From: SNAP01 sp049671745
GTDB taxonomy: Bacteria; Bacteroidota; Bacteroidia; Bacteroidales; Marinifilaceae
Direction: 5' to 3'
Assembly: GCA_049671745.1 (NCBI GenBank)
Contig: JBATVL010000099.1
Span: 1-6,736, forward strand
Length of the DNA: 6,736 nt
Shown here: positions 5,549 to 6,736 of the stretch, one piece after another
How positions within the stretch are numbered: position 1 is the stretch's first letter
Layout: each line of letters opens with the position of its first letter
The notes under the pieces: generated by a model
Database searches by the model: none
What the model saw: only the letters and a program-made list of their open reading frames with translations
Told to the model about the DNA's origin: nothing
Translations under genes and position numbers: made by a program

Positions 5549-6736
5549 TTATAATTTCTCTTTATCTTCTTTTATAACTACTTTAACAGTATTAGAAATT
5601 GTATTAGAACCAGATGCACCAGCAAAAGCGGTTCGTGTAATTCCAATATTTTTAGCTTTTTGCTTAGAAGTTATTGCTTTATTTATCCTAGATTTATTTG
5701 TTGTAGATTTTGCAATTCTTTTTGCTCTTGCAGCTTTTTTGTACATAATATTAGCTTTTGATGAGCTTTGAGCAGCACCATATACCTTTTCACCAATACC
5801 TCTACCTACTATTCCTCCTAAAATATCAGCTCCAACACTTCCACAAGTAACTTTTTCTCCCTTAATAAAACTACCAACAGAACTAGCTGTGGCGTCACTT
5901 ACAATGTTAACGGCACCATTTACAAATTTAGTCGCTTTTTCAGATTTAGAAACAACATTGGCAATCTTAGCTACTTTAGCTAATTTGGATATACCACTAG
6001 CAATTCCAACACCCAAAGCTCCCGTTCCTGCAGACAATGCAATAGAACCTCCATCAATACTAGTAAAGGCATCAAGTGAAACCTCTCCATTATTTTTAAC
6101 AATATTAGTTGCAACCTGTATCGCATAATCAGTCGCAGCCCCTACTATTGCCCCAACAACAAAATTAATCCACTCACCATTCTCGTCTCTACAAGCAATT
6201 GGACTACCTGCGCAATATCCATAAGGAGATAAACCATAATAAGATTCAGACAAAGGATCAACACACATCCATCTACCCAAATCAGCCGAATACATACGAG
6301 CCCCATAATCCGACCAATCAGTACCTTCCTGCTTTTCTTTGCCATTATAAAGATACTTATTATCAGGCGAACCAGTTTGAGCAAAAACTCCACCAAAAGG
6401 ATAATAATTACTCTGCTGCTTTACCGTTCCAGCAGCATCTACAACAGCCCGAACATTACCAAGATGATCACAAATATTATACTCATAAACTCCATCCGAA
6501 CCATCAACAACATAACGCCCCTCAGAATTCAAGATATATGCTAACTTTTTATCCTCATAAACAAAACCACCACAATAAGAAATAGTCTTGCCACCAACAA
6601 TATTCTGCAACTTCTCTCCAGTAGCACTATAAATATAAGAAATCTTCTTACCATCCGCAAAAGAAATCGACTCAGGCAAATTCAATTCATTATACTTAAT
6701 ATCCTTTATCCCCTTATTCAAATCACGAGTCATATT
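5549..6736 (-). CDS. Rhs protein C-terminus with toxin tip (cassette 1), open at the right edge
   Basis: The frame is open at base 6736 and ends in TAA at 5549, 396 codons; the ATG at 6731-6733 is inside the core motif NMTRDLNKG and is not a start. Core motifs in order: LNLPESISFADG, DHLGNVRAVVD, YYPFGG, YLYNGKE, DYGARMYSADLGR, DPLSESYYGLSPYGYC, INFVVGA. The tip has ATDYAIQVATN, a long Gly/Ala/Ser-rich hydrophobic stretch (GGSIALSAGTGALGVGIASG, then GADILGGIVGRGIGEKVYGA), and a Lys-rich end (YKKAARAKRIAKSTTNKS, KQKAKNIGITRTAF). No nuclease or protease signature is visible. The four-helix immunity partner and the hydrophobic tip favour a membrane-active toxin, by inference; the hydrophobic part could also be only the linker common to such tips. 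Whether this is the main rhs gene or another displaced fragment depends on sequence to the right. Confidence 0.85.
   Translation of the reverse strand, partial: NMTRDLNKGIKDIKYNELNLPESISFADGKKISYIYSATGEKLQNIVGGKTISYCGGFVYEDKKLAYILNSEGRYVVDGSDGVYEYNICDHLGNVRAVVDAAGTVKQQSNYYPFGGVFAQTGSPDNKYLYNGKEKQEGTDWSDYGARMYSADLGRWMCVDPLSESYYGLSPYGYCAGSPIACRDENGEWINFVVGAIVGAATDYAIQVATNIVKNNGEVSLDAFTSIDGGSIALSAGTGALGVGIASGISKLAKVAKIANVVSKSEKATKFVNGAVNIVSDATASSVGSFIKGEKVTCGSVGADILGGIVGRGIGEKVYGAAQSSSKANIMYKKAARAKRIAKSTTNKSRINKAITSKQKAKNIGITRTAFAGASGSNTISNTVKVVIKEDKEKL
6153..6736. repeat. Direct repeat of the Rhs core end, copy in cassette 1
   Basis: This is the partner of 4227..4810, at a constant offset of 1,926 bases, and it probably continues past the right edge. 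The offset is a multiple of three, and both copies are in the same reading frame, so a crossover at any point would join core and tip correctly. Confidence 0.9.

Noticed and set aside
5889..6585. Open frames at 5889..6128 and 6199..6585 (plus) and 6145..6396 (minus)
   Set aside because: All overlap the conserved Rhs core or tip frame of cassette 1 in another frame; the conserved DPLSESYYGLSPYGYC motif fixes the real frame.
1..6736. CRISPR array, tRNA or rRNA genes, insertion sequence or integrase
   Set aside because: The only repeats are the Rhs core copies. No regularly spaced short repeats, cloverleaf-like sequence, transposase motif or terminal inverted repeat was seen.

Overview
The window is very AT-rich (about 30% G+C by eye). 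Every supported gene lies on the minus strand, so it reads from right to left. The genes encode Rhs/YD-repeat protein fragments with Bacteroidetes-type core motifs (YDANGN, DHLGNVRAVVD, YYPFGG, YNGKE, DYGARMYSADLGR, DPLSESYYGLSPYGYC), each followed by a different small gene. Together with the A-rich ribosome-binding contexts, this suggests a member of the Bacteroidales. The genus cannot be settled from the sequence.

Layout in the direction of transcription. Cassette 1 (6736 to 5046): the end of an Rhs core that enters from outside the window, a Gly/Ala-rich then Lys-rich toxin tip, a four-helix membrane protein as probable immunity, and a hairpin terminator. Cassette 2 (4984 to 3208): an Rhs core fragment without a start codon, a second unrelated tip, a one-helix membrane protein whose start overlaps the Rhs stop (TAATG), and a strong terminator. 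Next comes a decayed gene with several frame breaks (about 3204 to 2749), an intact membrane-anchored orphan (2744 to 2244), a terminator-like hairpin (2213 to 2182) and another small membrane-anchored orphan (2152 to 1814). Cassette 3 (1809 to 1115): a short Rhs core piece fused to about 20 residues of a toxin end, followed by a soluble probable immunity protein. Cassette 4 (about 1073 to 320): a broken toxin C-terminus followed by a DUF3885-like immunity protein. From 288 to the left edge a further Rhs fragment begins, from an earlier part of the core.

The best reading is a reservoir of displaced rhs C-terminal (toxin tip) and immunity pairs lying downstream of an rhs gene. The core pieces of cassettes 1 and 2 align without gaps over at least 584 bases at a constant spacing of 1,926 bases. 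Recombination between them would exchange tip and immunity together and keep the reading frame. The terminators and missing start codons suggest that the displaced toxins are silent while the immunity genes may still be expressed. No RNA genes, CRISPR array, insertion sequence or integrase was seen.
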